64,000 nt of DNA, taken from NCBI GenBank assembly GCA_947000775.1, contig CAMQGK010000008.1, positions 7,652,501-7,716,500 of the forward strand. Direction: 5' to 3'. The notes below the pieces were generated by a model. That model was given only the letters and a program-made list of their open reading frames with translations. It was not told where the DNA came from and made no database searches. Below, piece after piece: positions 27,453 through 39,063 of this stretch. This DNA comes from Pterois miles (taxonomy: Eukaryota; Chordata; Actinopteri; Perciformes; Scorpaenidae). Positions within the stretch are counted from its first letter, which is position 1. Every line of letters begins with the position of its first letter. The position numbers and the translations under genes are program-made.

Positions 27453-28999
27453 CTATCATTTTGGAGTAAGTCAGCAATCAGCACAGAAATAAAACAAGCT
27501 CAACCTGAAACAAAGACTAGAAATCAGAGCGTATAAAGTAGCATGATTTAGCTGAGTCTGAAGGAGGTCTTGTTTTTAAGTGGTTAGAGACGAGTTCTGA
27601 GGCGTGACGCTGAACTGAGATAAGCGGTTAAGAGGACGGATGGATGGCTTGCTGAGCGCTAGTGACGTGCTCTCAGTAAAAAGCTGTTCATGTGATGTAC
27701 TGGTTTTGATGGAACAGTAACATTGTTTTCAAGGGTAATTGCCTGGTCAGTAGCAATTATGCTGCTTGCTATCTTGACACTGACTTCAAGTAGTTTTTCC
27801 AATTGGAGATGTTTGCAAGCCTCTGCATCTCACTAACAATCCACTACAATTTGTCCTTAGCGGAGGGGATGATTGAACCAGAACCACACAGTGATGGAGG
27901 AGGAGAGAACACTCGGAATGGTGGATCAGAACTGGGTCGTCGGGAGACAATAAGTTTCCATAACTGTCAAAATATTGCAACCTCTGCAGAAGCCACTGTG
28001 GCCTGCAAATAAGAAAAATTTCAATTTACTGATAGGACTATTCAGGTATTATATTTGCTGTATCTTTCTTTAATGTTTTTAAGAAAGATCATAGAGCAAT
28101 TTCCCAGTTGTCCTTGCAAATTTCACATTGAATGTGATCGGTACAGTGGATTAATGGTAAGAGAGCTTTTATATCTGCCTGCTAAATAGCAGTCTGTGCA
28201 GCACTGTTTTTTTTATTATCACCAATTCAGTAAATTTAATTATCAATGGAGTTGTCATGGAAGCGCTCTTGGGCATAGATCATCTGTCCTTGAAAACAAC
28301 CTGTTTGGGCAAAAAAATATTGCTCTGTCTGTTGAAGAGGCTTCTGCAACTGCACAGATTAGCACAGGATTATTTTGGGGGAGTATTTTAAACACAGGAA
28401 AATAGGTTTCTGTTTCTTTTCATGAATGTTATAAAATGTGTTTTTCATTTTTGTTATTCTTTTCTTTTCTAGGTAAAAAGACATCTATTCAATACCAAAA
28501 GACCAAAGGATTACTGAAATACCCTTTGCTGAAAGAGATGAAAAAAAGCATTAAAATCATTACCTATTAGATTCTGTAATATATTTGGAAGCCCAGATGC
28601 TGCTTTTTGTGCAATTCCAGATATCACGATCCTGACCCTGCCTACTGCCGTGTAGCAGGTGCTGTGCCCTGGCCCATGTTGTTGAGCATACGGCGGCAGG
28701 CCCATGCTGTGGCCTGGCCATTTCTTTCCTGCTCTGTTGCCCATCTACTATGCTCCGCTGGTATGGCAGGTCATGCATGCTCGTGGAGGTGGAAATGAGC
28801 TCGCGTTAGGGCGATCATAGACTGACATCTTTCTGAGAGTGTTAACAGGCACAGTGATCACTGACACTGGATCACATTTCAAAAGCTCATATTTGCAGCA
28901 AAAGTATTATTGACCATAACCATTAATTATTCTTTTTTAAATTCGACAACTTTCCTTGCAAAACCATAGTCCTTCCTGGACTATGGTTTTGCAGCCTCA

Positions 29000-29525
29000 A
29001 CATAGACATATTGGTTGCTGCTATCTTGTTTTTGTCACAGTCAGAAGTGATGTGAGAGGGTGGAGCGAACTACAACCAAACACTGAATAAGACATCTTTA
29101 GGTGTTATAATGTTATAATTACCTTTGACAAAGTGAAAACACTGTGAAAGGATTAAAGTTCTAGGACAAAAAGGCAGACAACTCCCAGACAGACAACGCA
29201 GTGGTCGTGAACGTCAATCACAAGGTAGGCACGGCCTAAAACATCCCCTGCTTTATGGTCTATTTTACACTAAATGGGACCATAATTTACTAAAGGAACA
29301 TCATGCTGTATTGAAGAAGACTTGAAACTAGCGACTGAGACCATAAACTCATGTTTACTATGTTTACTGAGGGGATAAATCAAGTGAGAAGTAGGCTCAT
29401 TTTCTCATAGACTTCTATACTATCTGACTTGTTTTTGCAACCGGAGGAGTCGCCCTCTGCTGGTATTAGAAAGAATACATGTTTAAGGCACTTAAGCATT
29501 GGCTTCGCTTTTCAGACCCAATGGG
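29000..29525 (+). repeat. Dispersed fish repeat, copy 2
   Basis: Second copy of the element at 8960-9530, in the same orientation. The best-conserved part runs from about 29170 to 29520. It differs by small indels, for example an extra GAGAC after ACTAGCGACT, so the two copies are old relative to each other. Confidence 0.8.
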
Positions 29526-30140
29526 TGAAACTAGTAAATGCATTTTGTTTTCAGCTTCCTTCCACACCTGCGTGGCTCTTTCATAGCAGCCATTATTGCT
29601 GTAAGTTTCTGTGACCGCTATTTCCAGTTTTAACTTTCTGATCTGTGCACATTTTCACTGGAGTAGCATGTAAATGGTTCAAACATTATGATTCAGCAGC
29701 AAATACAGACTCATTTGTGTGTGGTGAAGTGGTCTATACTGACGCTGATTTAGCCAATTTTCTGGTAAGTATCCTACAATCCTCACAATTAGGCTCCTCG
29801 TGAGACAATTGTGTGGAAAATGAGCACAGCTAAAAAAACAAATACTTGCTTTAACCAGAATCAGAGCGCGTCCTCTGTTTCTATATTCAGTCTGGAGAGT
29901 TGATCAAATGAAATGGTTTACGGCCCATCCAATCACTCTTTCATTTCTTATCAGTCTGTTTATCTGACATTTATGTTTGTTCTTTGACTCCATCCATCCA
30001 CTTAATGCAACATTTTACTATCTATATTCATGCAGCAGCCTGTTTGGTGGCCAGCTTATTCTGCACAACAGCAGCCAAACACTCAACATTTCAATGGGAA
30101 GTCTAGCACTGAGAATTTGCACTTGTATGTGAATGAACAT

Positions 30141-30171
30141 GTCTGTGTGTGTCTGTGTGTGTCTGTGTGTG
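30141..30171. repeat. GT-rich decamer tandem repeat
   Basis: Three tandem copies of GTCTGTGTGT, a compound microsatellite. Confidence 0.9.
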
Positions 30172-31772
30172 CACGTGCCAGTGCATGTGATCATTATGTA
30201 TCACTGTTAAAAAGTGACGGATAATCATTTAATACAGAAAGCACATAACAACACCATTTCACTCTCCTTAACTACAACAAATTATATCACAGCTAGCTGT
30301 GTATCATCAAAACCAAATGCTGTAAGCATGGTCACTGAATGAATGAATATATTTCAGGGTGTGTTGAAGCAGGACTCAGTGTATGAAAAAGATTTGGGGT
30401 AGAGTAGCAGCCAGCGAAAGGAAAATAAATTAAACTGGCAAGCGGCAGGTAGCGAAAGCTCCAGAGGAGAAAGCAGAGGTAGGGACTTCACAGTCAAATA
30501 ACTTGTGACATTTTTGACTAGAGCTGTTGATGAGATAGTGCAAAGAATTACCATGGTGTGTCAAAACAGGTTCTTTTTTTCCATTTCATGCTTCCCAACA
30601 AGCGCCAATTTATAAAAAGAACAATGGAGTGAAGAAATTAGACTTTTCAAAAGAGTTTTTGGAAGTCTAATGTGAGCAGTCGCTTGCTCCTTTGCAAAGG
30701 CAACAGCTAGAATGAGTTAAAGATTTGGCTTGTGGCTGGAATGCAAAATGTGAAATACTTACAGTGTTAAACATGGACTTCAAGATAATTTAGTTATCAT
30801 TATTTCTGTGAATGACAAATATTCTCATATCTTTAAAAAGTAATTGACAAAGCTCATCATAGCAATGCTAATTGAGGTTTTATGCTAATCATTTTTATGC
30901 ATCTACGGCATCTGTCTGGATGCTTAAATTAATATTCCTAATAATAATAATAATTTTATAATATTTCACTTCCATTTTGGCAATTAACTAAAAATACAGA
31001 GGTAACACATTGAGCAGCACTCCATATGGGCAATTATCACCAGCCCACATTGTCTTGAGGTGCTATATATTATTTATGTCTTTTAACTTGACCACAACAT
31101 GAAAAGAACAAAATGTTTTAAGTGTAAATGCTTGCCATGCCAAGCTGTTCTTAGCATGCACACTGCACAAAAAAGAGGGGTGTGACAAACAACATTTTGC
31201 TATTCTCAGAACCTTTCAACTAACAAGGCTAAAAATGTAGGTGTGAGTAGATGAAATGGCTCTTTATAAGCAAAGGTATTTATTCTTTTGGGAGCATGAA
31301 AATTTATGGCAATCTACCCATAGATTATCTTCATAATCGTGTGGGTAGATTGGGATTTATAAGGGCCTGTGGTGCTAACAAAAAGTTTATGGACAGTCTT
31401 GATCCTAGGGCAAGGTTTGCATAATAAACTTGTAATTTGCCAATTATATTTCCATACTTTTTGCTGTGGCCAAATTTCATGACAATGTGGCCAGCATTTG
31501 TTTTGGAATATCTTACCTCTGAACCAAGTTTTAAGATGGCTGGATGGACTAATGTCATTATCCTGTTGTAGAAATGATAGTAATTTGAATGTGAGCTCAG
31601 TTTCAAAATTTGCTGGTGAAAAACAAATTTAATCCAGATTGTTTTACACCTCAAAGTTTGACAGTTTCTGTTGTCATCGCCCTTGGCTCTGAAACACTGA
31701 ATTGCACTGGCCCAAGTACTGAAAACAGCATTAAATGTAACACAAAAACAAAGGAAAAAAAGTTGGTCTTAC

Positions 31773-32573
31773 CGAGTCTGTTGTCCAGCGCTCCAAAGTC
31801 TAGCGAGTACTTGACGACATGGTAATTGTTCCAGACGTACAGCAGGTTGTCCCTGGGATTGTAATCCACTGCAGCGATGTACTGATAGGAGTTGGGGAAA
31901 GGGATGTCCAGAAAGCCATCTTTACTCAGCTCTGTGTTGTAGATGTAGTCGATCTTGTTTCCCGTTGCCTCATTGTCATCGTCCTCGTACACCGACTTCA
32001 CTACATAGAGGATTCCACAGATCATGAAGGCGTTGGATGCTGAGCGCTTGTCATAAGCTGTGTCCCAGGTCCCCTCAACACGTAGCGTGTAAGGGTTGAG
32101 CTGGCTGATGACAATCCGCCCGTTGTTCTGCTCAGTGGCATAAATCACCCAAAGGCCATTCTCGTCAACTGCCAAGTCAATGTCTGACTTCCCTCCCCAG
32201 CGGTACGGAGATGTGTCATGGTAGTTGGCGTTGGCGATGATGGCCTCGCCGCTCTTGATACGAGTCCGCAGGTCAAACTTGACAATGTTGCGTGTGCGCT
32301 CCTTGTTGAAGAAGAGTGCCCCGTCATAGACCACAAAGCCTGTTCCGTCAACACGATGTGGGAGTTTGTAGGTTGTTGTCGGCCTTCCGGCGATGAAGTC
32401 TTCTTTGGAGGAGTATTCGGTCAATGTGTCGGTGCGGTAAGGTGTCCACGGCATGTAGTAAATTTTATCAGAGGCTTGGAGAGGGTCTTTGCACCAGGCT
32501 CCTGACTGGTGGTCCGATTCAAAGAGGTGCTCGCTCTGGTACACCCTGCGCAGAAGCCCTGGGCACAGGAATA
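31773..32573 (-). CDS. adgrl3: Latrophilin-3 exon: complete olfactomedin domain
   Basis: One 801-nt exon, phase 1 on both sides with 266 full codons, encodes the olfactomedin five-bladed propeller. In latrophilin-3 this domain binds FLRT proteins across the synaptic cleft. Exon residue 3 (in FLCPGLL) and 185 (in MICGIL) are the cysteines expected to form the family's disulfide. Asp132, Asn180, Ala181 and Val235 sit where the mammalian latrophilin-3 structure has its calcium site; the offset to mammalian numbering is a constant 200. Paralogue-diagnostic stretches are AIIANANYHDTSPYR and VYEDDDNEATGNKIDYIYN, which match latrophilin-3 as I know it and differ from latrophilin-2. The acceptor is GGCTCCTCAG|TA and the donor CTCG|GTAAGA. 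No stop or frameshift is present. A teleost duplicate (adgrl3.1-like) cannot be excluded. Confidence 0.98.
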
Positions 32574-35126
32574 CTGAGGAGCCAAAATAGGGGAAAGACA
32601 AGTACAGAGTTACATTGGCAGGTATTATACCGCAATGAGTTAAAACGGCAACTGGATGCAACTACACTGAAGGTGAAATCTGCTGCTCAATCTTCTCCAC
32701 TGTGAAGACATTGAGTAGCACCCTCTTCATCAGCACTGGGATGATCAGACTGACTGTAAATGACATTAAACAGGAAATATACACAACCCAACCACCGCTT
32801 TCATTATTCAAACTGTGTCTCATATTCAATAAGTGCCCTTTTGATTTCAATTATTATTGCAGTTTGTAATTTTTGTATAAGATACGTCAAATTCAGTTAA
32901 TCTCTGAGCCTCAAGGTGATTACTTACATGTAGGGAGGGGTGAATAGAGTAAGAGAGAGGAAAAACAAGTCAGGAGATGATGTTAAAACTTACCACAGAT
33001 TCACCAACATAATACCATTTTTTGTTTTCCTTTACAAAGTGGGTTACTGGTACATATCCACTAAATTATATATAATTGCATCAGAAAAAAAAAGGTTTAA
33101 TTCTTTCCTTTAATTAAACCACCCTGGTGGGAGATCTTAATAAATACTATTAAACAGACAAACCCAAACTTAAAAGATTTTGATAAATAGCTATGTTGTA
33201 ATTATTGGTTAGGCAGTCCCTTGAGGAGAAAGCAAACAAAAGACACAAATACAGTAATTACATCATCTATGTAATGACTGCCTGTCCATTATTTTCACAC
33301 ACATGACATTTTTAGTTGGACACATGATTTACACCACCGCACAGTAAACTAATTATATGTGAACTGGTTTGTACTCAAATCAGATAAGGCCAGGCAGAGG
33401 CAACACAGCTGGAGCAGGTCAATAGTGAGACACCGTGTGCAAAAGCTCATTTCAGTTCATTATGGATTATCTTGGACTGAGGCAATTATAGTTTTCTGTC
33501 TTCCGAAGATGGCATCTGAATTCAGGATTACAATGAATAGAAATTCTGAGTATTAAGATTAAAATTCTAATCTTGAAGCTGCAACAGAACAAAACAAAAA
33601 TACATATGTCATTATTACATTCAGCGAAAAAAATAGATAACAAATATTCATTAAAATAGAATATTGAAGAAGAAAAAGAAATACAGGCCAAAGCGCAAGT
33701 CTGACAGAAAGAAACAATAAAGAATTTAGACAGCACAGTTTTCCCTTTGTCCACAGGTTTGGGCCCACAGTACATCACATACAAAAACAAAGTGCATGTC
33801 AAGGCTCCTTTCACTGTAATGGGCCAGCAGCCCGACACAGAGCTGACAGGTTCTCGCTGCAGATCCGTCGAGAGGTAAAAGCTGCACGCTCCGAGGAGAA
33901 GGGAGGAGAAAGAGACAGCAAAAAACAGAGGCTTCTTTCCCTTGTAATCTCTCAAGATTAAACATGTTGTCTACCTGCAGGTGAAAAATGTGGCGAGATG
34001 CGTCCCGTTGACATAGCGCCTTGGCACGCATCTCAGCGGGGTTGCTCCACTAAAATGCTAAGAGGGCTGTTTCTATGGTAGAAAAAGACGAGATGTGCTG
34101 GGCTACAAGGTCAGAGTAGCTAAGCTTTGTACTGACAGCGCACTGCTGGGCTCTGTAAAATATGCTTTTTAAGGATGCAAGCACAAATATGGAGGAGTGA
34201 ATGAAATATATTAGAGAAGTGATACAAAAGCAATCATGGCTTTCATGGGGAATTTCATATAAAACGGTTACCTCAGCAGCACAGACGTCTCTATAAAATG
34301 TTTTGAACCCCCCTTCAGCTTCATTGCTCATTCTCTTTGCCACAGATTGCAGTGATTCATTGCATAACCACAACTCTTGACTCTTGCTTAATGATTCCAT
34401 TTCCATCTTTGACTTAAATCCAGCTTTGTAGTTAACGTCTGACAAAGGACACGTTTCCAGCTCATGTAGGAAGGTAATACTACAAACACGATGCTCCTGG
34501 GGCACGAGAAGTAAAGATTTAGCATACTGTATGTTCTGCAGCATCATGCGGTGCTGATAAAGTAAGAATATGACTGCTATGATCTGTCTCCGGTATTGAC
34601 TAGCGAGTCCCTGAAGGTTATAGCCATCATCATGTTAGAGCTATAATCAAAAATGCTGACAGCTTATTGGACAAACTATTGATCACCTCTGCTTTAATAT
34701 TATGCAGCTGATAAAGCAGAGCTGGAATAATCTTCGGTTATTACAGGGAATAAAAACCACAGGGTTATGGGATTTCACTGGAGAGCAGGTCTGTAATGCA
34801 CTAAAGAATGATCATATGTGTGGCAACGTCAAAGAGCTGTCAATCTGCGATGCTGTTTATGAACAAGGAATGAAGGGTCAGAGCAATATGCACTTTTGGA
34901 TGCCGCAGAATGCACAGAACAGGACTAAATAAAAGATTTTAGCTAGCTAGCTCTATTTCCCCATGAATGACATGTTCAACTCTGCCAATGAACCATACGA
35001 TGAGCACAAACCTACAGAATGTCAGAGACCTGCTTTAGCACCCGTCACCAAAAGAAATGTAAATATGCAAGCCTACGCCCAAATGAAAATGCAGGTGAAA
35101 AAGAAAAGTTGTTGGCATTTAGTTAC
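32574..35126 (-). other. adgrl3: adgrl3 intron between microexon and olfactomedin exon (2.6 kb)
   Basis: A phase-1 intron, AT-rich. It contains minus-strand open frames of 162 codons (33467-33955) and 165 codons (34050-34547) that lack domains, splice context and biased composition. I consider them chance frames. Confidence 0.85.
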
Positions 35127-35141
35127 CTTTTTGTTCCACTT
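35127..35141 (-). CDS. adgrl3: Latrophilin-3 15-nt microexon encoding KVEQK (splice insert A)
   Basis: On the minus strand AAGTGGAACAAAAAG is flanked by AG upstream and GTAACT downstream. The lectin exon ends with a lone A and the olfactomedin exon begins TA. With the microexon the junction reads Lys-Val-Glu-Gln-Lys-Val (A+AA GTG GAA CAA AAA G+TA). Without it, A+TA gives Ile. KVEQK is the known optional insert between the lectin and olfactomedin domains of mammalian latrophilins, reported to modulate teneurin binding. Exact peptide, length, phase and position all agree, so chance is very unlikely. Upstream there is a long pyrimidine tract, then ATGCC and an A-rich stretch, as in neural microexons. 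It is alternatively spliced by inference only. Confidence 0.93.
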
Positions 35142-35187
35142 CTATTTTTAGGCATGAAGAGAAGAGAGAGAAAGAAAAAAGAAAGAA
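35142..35187 (-). promoter_or_regulatory. Microexon splice-regulatory sequence (pyrimidine tract and UGC)
   Basis: In minus-strand sense, a tract of about 30 bases, almost all C/T (35187-35157), is followed by ATGCC with a UGC at 35154-35152, then TAAAAATAG and the microexon. A UGC placed between the pyrimidine tract and the AG is the known binding context of the neural splicing factor SRRM4. The bases next to the AG are purine-rich, a weak acceptor expected to need such help. The function is inferred from layout. Confidence 0.6.
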
Positions 35188-35925
35188 CAGGTTAATGATG
35201 TGATCTTTACTTTGTAAGAGTCACACAACAGTACAGGAAAACTATGGGGTTAGTGGAATAGACACACCGAATAGTCAATCACAAGCTTTTTAGACAGGAG
35301 AAAAAATACAGCGTCACACATGAGCCTGTAGGAAAAAAGACAAATTAATCAGGTCTTAAATTGCACAAGATGTCATAAAGTAGTTCAACCATATGACCAA
35401 GCAAGATTATGAGTTAAAAGGTACAACTGCATGAAAAAGTGAACTAAACAGACTGAAGATACCCACATAAATTATAGGATTTTATCAGTGGTGAAAATAA
35501 ATTTAAAGGTCCTTAATGTAAACTTAGACTGATATATACTGCATATACTGTACATATATCCATTTGAGGGCAGCATAACCACCTGGCATGGCTAACATAT
35601 CAGCAAACTGTTGCATGTTTACACATCCATTGAACAAAACTGGCATTAATTTGAAGTCCTGACGACCTGACAAATAATAAATGCAATTTCCTTTTTGCTC
35701 TGTTTTGGTCTCTACCAGCTCCTATGAAAAAATATCTTTCTCTTTAGCTAGTACATGCTACACTATGTTCACAGCTTTAAAAATACAGCTCATATATGAG
35801 CTATTTATTGAATGTGAATTGCTGCTATTGCAGGGTATCGGTACTTAATACCTTTAAGGTATCAGCCAAAATAACCTAGCACCAAGTAGTATCAAAACGT
35901 CTCCAGTCAAACGATTAGGGGTGGG

Positions 35926-36033
35926 AATCACCAAGACGCTCCACAATACGATATTATTATGATACTTAAACCACGATCATCAAATCACAATGATCTTGTG
36001 ATTAAAAAAAAAAAAAAAAGATATATTGCAATG
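35926..36033 (+). repeat. Dispersed repeat, inverted relative to 27.4 kb
   Basis: The segment starts AGGGGTGGGAATCACC and runs through ACAATACGATATTATTATGA to an A-tract and ATATTGCAATGCATT. Its reverse complement matches 27371-27452. A third, more distant relative with ATCGTGATACATATCATATCG lies at about 52417-52486. Confidence 0.6.
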
Positions 36034-39000
36034 CATTACCTTTTTTGACTGCAAATTATGCAGTTTGTTAACATGTTTTATCAAATGAGATACAGTTTTC
36101 ACTCTGTTCATCTCAGAGTTGTCTAACATGACATGGTACCTATTTATTCCTTAGATTTTCTAGTTCCACATAATACAAGTATCTTGAGACTGAGCCCACT
36201 ACAGCCTCTAAAATAATAGCTGGTAGCTGGTTAGATTTTTCAGAGATCAATAGTTTGTATAATAAAACATCATTTCTCGATGTCCGTGTATCCTGCATTC
36301 AATTCTTATTCTACCAAGACCTAAAGAAAACTATTTGTAAGGTGTCGCTCGCAACCAATCACTGCAAGCGTTCTTCGACTTAATGCAACGCGTGATTGGT
36401 CCACTACCACAGCAGCTACAAACCTTGCTGGCAGTCGTGCCGAGATTCCATCAAAACATTTGAAAATATCAAATTAATCTATTGGTATCACTACTATTGG
36501 TATTATTACTCATATTGTCATTATTTAAGTAATATCAACCCTAATTGCTGCAATGTGCTTGCTGTGTGTAAGTGGAATCTAAAAGCTGTTTTGATGCTAC
36601 AGCTCAACAAGTACACTGCTGTGGTTATTACATCTTCACTCTCTACACACTACATGTATTGCTTCCTCTTGAGGACAAGCTTTTTATGTCAGTCATGGCA
36701 TTTTGCTGGTCCTGTCCCTTCCCTTCCAGTAATCCTGGTTCTAATAAGAGAGGATTAACCTCTGTTACCAAGGCTTACAAGACAAGTCCTCTCCTCCAAA
36801 TGGAGAGTGCAACTGAGTGAGGTATGGAGGTCAGTGGGTAGGGGCGGGCGGAGTAAAGTTTGAAAGATGGTAAAGTTATTAGAGGAGAAAAATATTAATG
36901 CACGGCGGTGAGCCAATGAAAAGCGGCCAGCAAAGTGGAGCTGTGGCAGGAGAGGGAAAAGAGCAAAAGGAGAAAAAATAATGGGGAGAGAAAAGACTTT
37001 CAACAAGTCCTCTGTATTTGTCGGATCATAAAATTGTACGCTGGTACAGCACGGCACCTCATCAACAGCAAACACTCCGTCTGTCATTGAAACATGATAA
37101 GTCCACACAGAGCTGGGGCAACAATAGCTCTGGGCTACATCTGAATCACCATTACTGGCAACTCAAATTTGCCAATAACTCGGAACTACACGTGGACCCC
37201 ATCGATCAAATCAAAGTAAATAGCCAAACGTCCCCGATCGAAGCCTCTTCACCTCCCATGAGCAACGGCCACACAACAGGGGCCACCGGGAGGCTGGCAT
37301 TTCTGATTGAGCGATCGCTTACAGTGGCGAGGGGAGAGGAGGGTAATGATCTATAGAAAAAGGCATTAGCGGCAGGGATGTGAGAAGTGGTATACGACGC
37401 AATCGCCGGGGGAGATGGCGTGAGAAGGGAGGAAAGGATTTGGATGAAATCCCCGACAAGGAAATACGCTACTCCCGGGGCTGTACTGTACAGTATGTGG
37501 CCCTGTCACTTGACCAGAAAATGCCGCTGGATGCAGCAAGGTCACCCCTCGGATCACTCAAACCAATTTGTTCATGTCACATCCACTCGTGTTTCACTAC
37601 AAATGCAGTATAGGCTAAGATGTAATGGTGATACAAGCCTCGGACATCCACGTTCACGGCGTCACAGATACAAGCAGTGAAAAGCAGAGTGAGATGGAGA
37701 ATTGATTCATTTGAGAAGCTTCTTTACTTCACCCCGCCACCCCTATTGTGACCTTAATGCGATTTTGGTCACGGCTGTCACTGAGTCACTAAAAGGACTT
37801 AGCTCTCTCTCATCCTCTCATCTCTTCCTTTTCTCTCCCTTCTCCTTGTCCTTCTCTCTGATGTCTGAGAAACTATTAAAAATATGCACATAAATACAAA
37901 TAAAAAAAAAAATCGGAGCTACCCTCACCTCTGTGAAAGGGTTACATCCTCCTCCATCACACAAAACAGGCCACTGAGAACCTCATTCGTACGCTCTACA
38001 TGATAAATGATCCTATATTTGCACTTGTGTTCAAAAACACTTGATAAAGCCTCGTCCTGATATTTAAGGACAGAGCATTTACTAGGTTATATACAACACA
38101 CAGTTTGGCATGTCTTTCGGTATTCCTTCTGCTATACATAATATTTTTTCATAATGGCTAAGGACAAAAACAACAGTGTTGGTGTGCTCATTTGGAGATA
38201 TTTGAAGGTATAAGTAATGAATTAATGGAGATACTGATATGTGTGATGATCATATTAATGGTAATCACGCCACTCTGCGACATGTCGTGCTTCAGTGAAA
38301 TCAACTCCAAAACACAGAATGAGGTGATTATTTGAAAAAGAGATGATGAGCATTGAGTGGTCATCAAATTATCTAAAAGCAGATATGAAAAAAAAAAAAA
38401 ATACACCAATTTAATGACAGGTTCTGGGGGCAGCACCCAGGTCGGAGTTTAAGGGTGGAAATGCCCTGTGAGCTCTTAACATTTCAGCAACTTAAGCAAG
38501 GCTTCAACTGCCACTTGAACTTCTAATTTTACAAATAATTACATCAATCTGATGGATAAAGTGGCAGAAGAAAATAACTCATCATTCTGCTTTTGCAGTG
38601 GGCAGGACGGTTGGGTGTCTCATGGAGAATCACAACGGTTTGGCACATTGTACTCGAGGGGTAAAAAATGAGCAGCTGTAATCGCCCGTCCTTGGATGCC
38701 AAAGCAAACCAGAAGGAAGAAATGTCATCATTGCAAATGAGAGAAGAAAATCCCCTAAAAAATGTACAAATCCCGGTCTTGCCAATTGACGAAGTTCTGC
38801 TATTGGTTATTAATTATCTATGATAGACTCACCCAGCTTCACACAGTTGCACATCCAGTACTGTGGGCACACCTGGAAGCAGCCCAGTGCAAGCTCTCTT
38901 ATCTATTGGCCAATGGGAAGCAGTTTGGGGTTAAGTACTAGGCTCTAAGGCACCTAACTGCTCCTCATTCACTTTATTCACACAAGATTAGTCCAGGAAT

Positions 39001-39063
39001 AGAAACCTTCTGCCCACACAGATCTAGAAACAGCTTATGCCTATAAATGTATAGCTAATTTTT

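Larger units (their letters stand above)
17316..31772 (-). other. adgrl3: adgrl3 intron between olfactomedin and linker exons (14.5 kb)
   Basis: A phase-1 intron. Mammalian latrophilin-3 has, as I recall, an optional exon here (starting GPVHHGQ). I looked for a counterpart on the minus strand and did not find one. The intron holds CA repeats near 17621 and 17859, an A-tract at 21954-21975, a GGT tract at 23043-23064, a TIR-like element at 24.2-25.2 kb, repeat copies near 27.1-27.5 kb and 29.0-29.5 kb, and a GT-rich decamer repeat near 30141. About 20000-20300 also looks repeat-derived. The remaining sequence shows nothing I can name. Confidence 0.85.

Noticed and set aside
33467..33955. Minus-strand 162-codon open frame
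   Set aside because: It lies in an adgrl3 intron, is Cys/Phe/Ser-rich with no domain, and overlaps a second frame of similar quality. It is typical of chance in AT-rich DNA.
34050..34547. Minus-strand 165-codon open frame
   Set aside because: There is no recognisable domain, signal peptide, splice context or compositional bias. It is treated as a chance frame.
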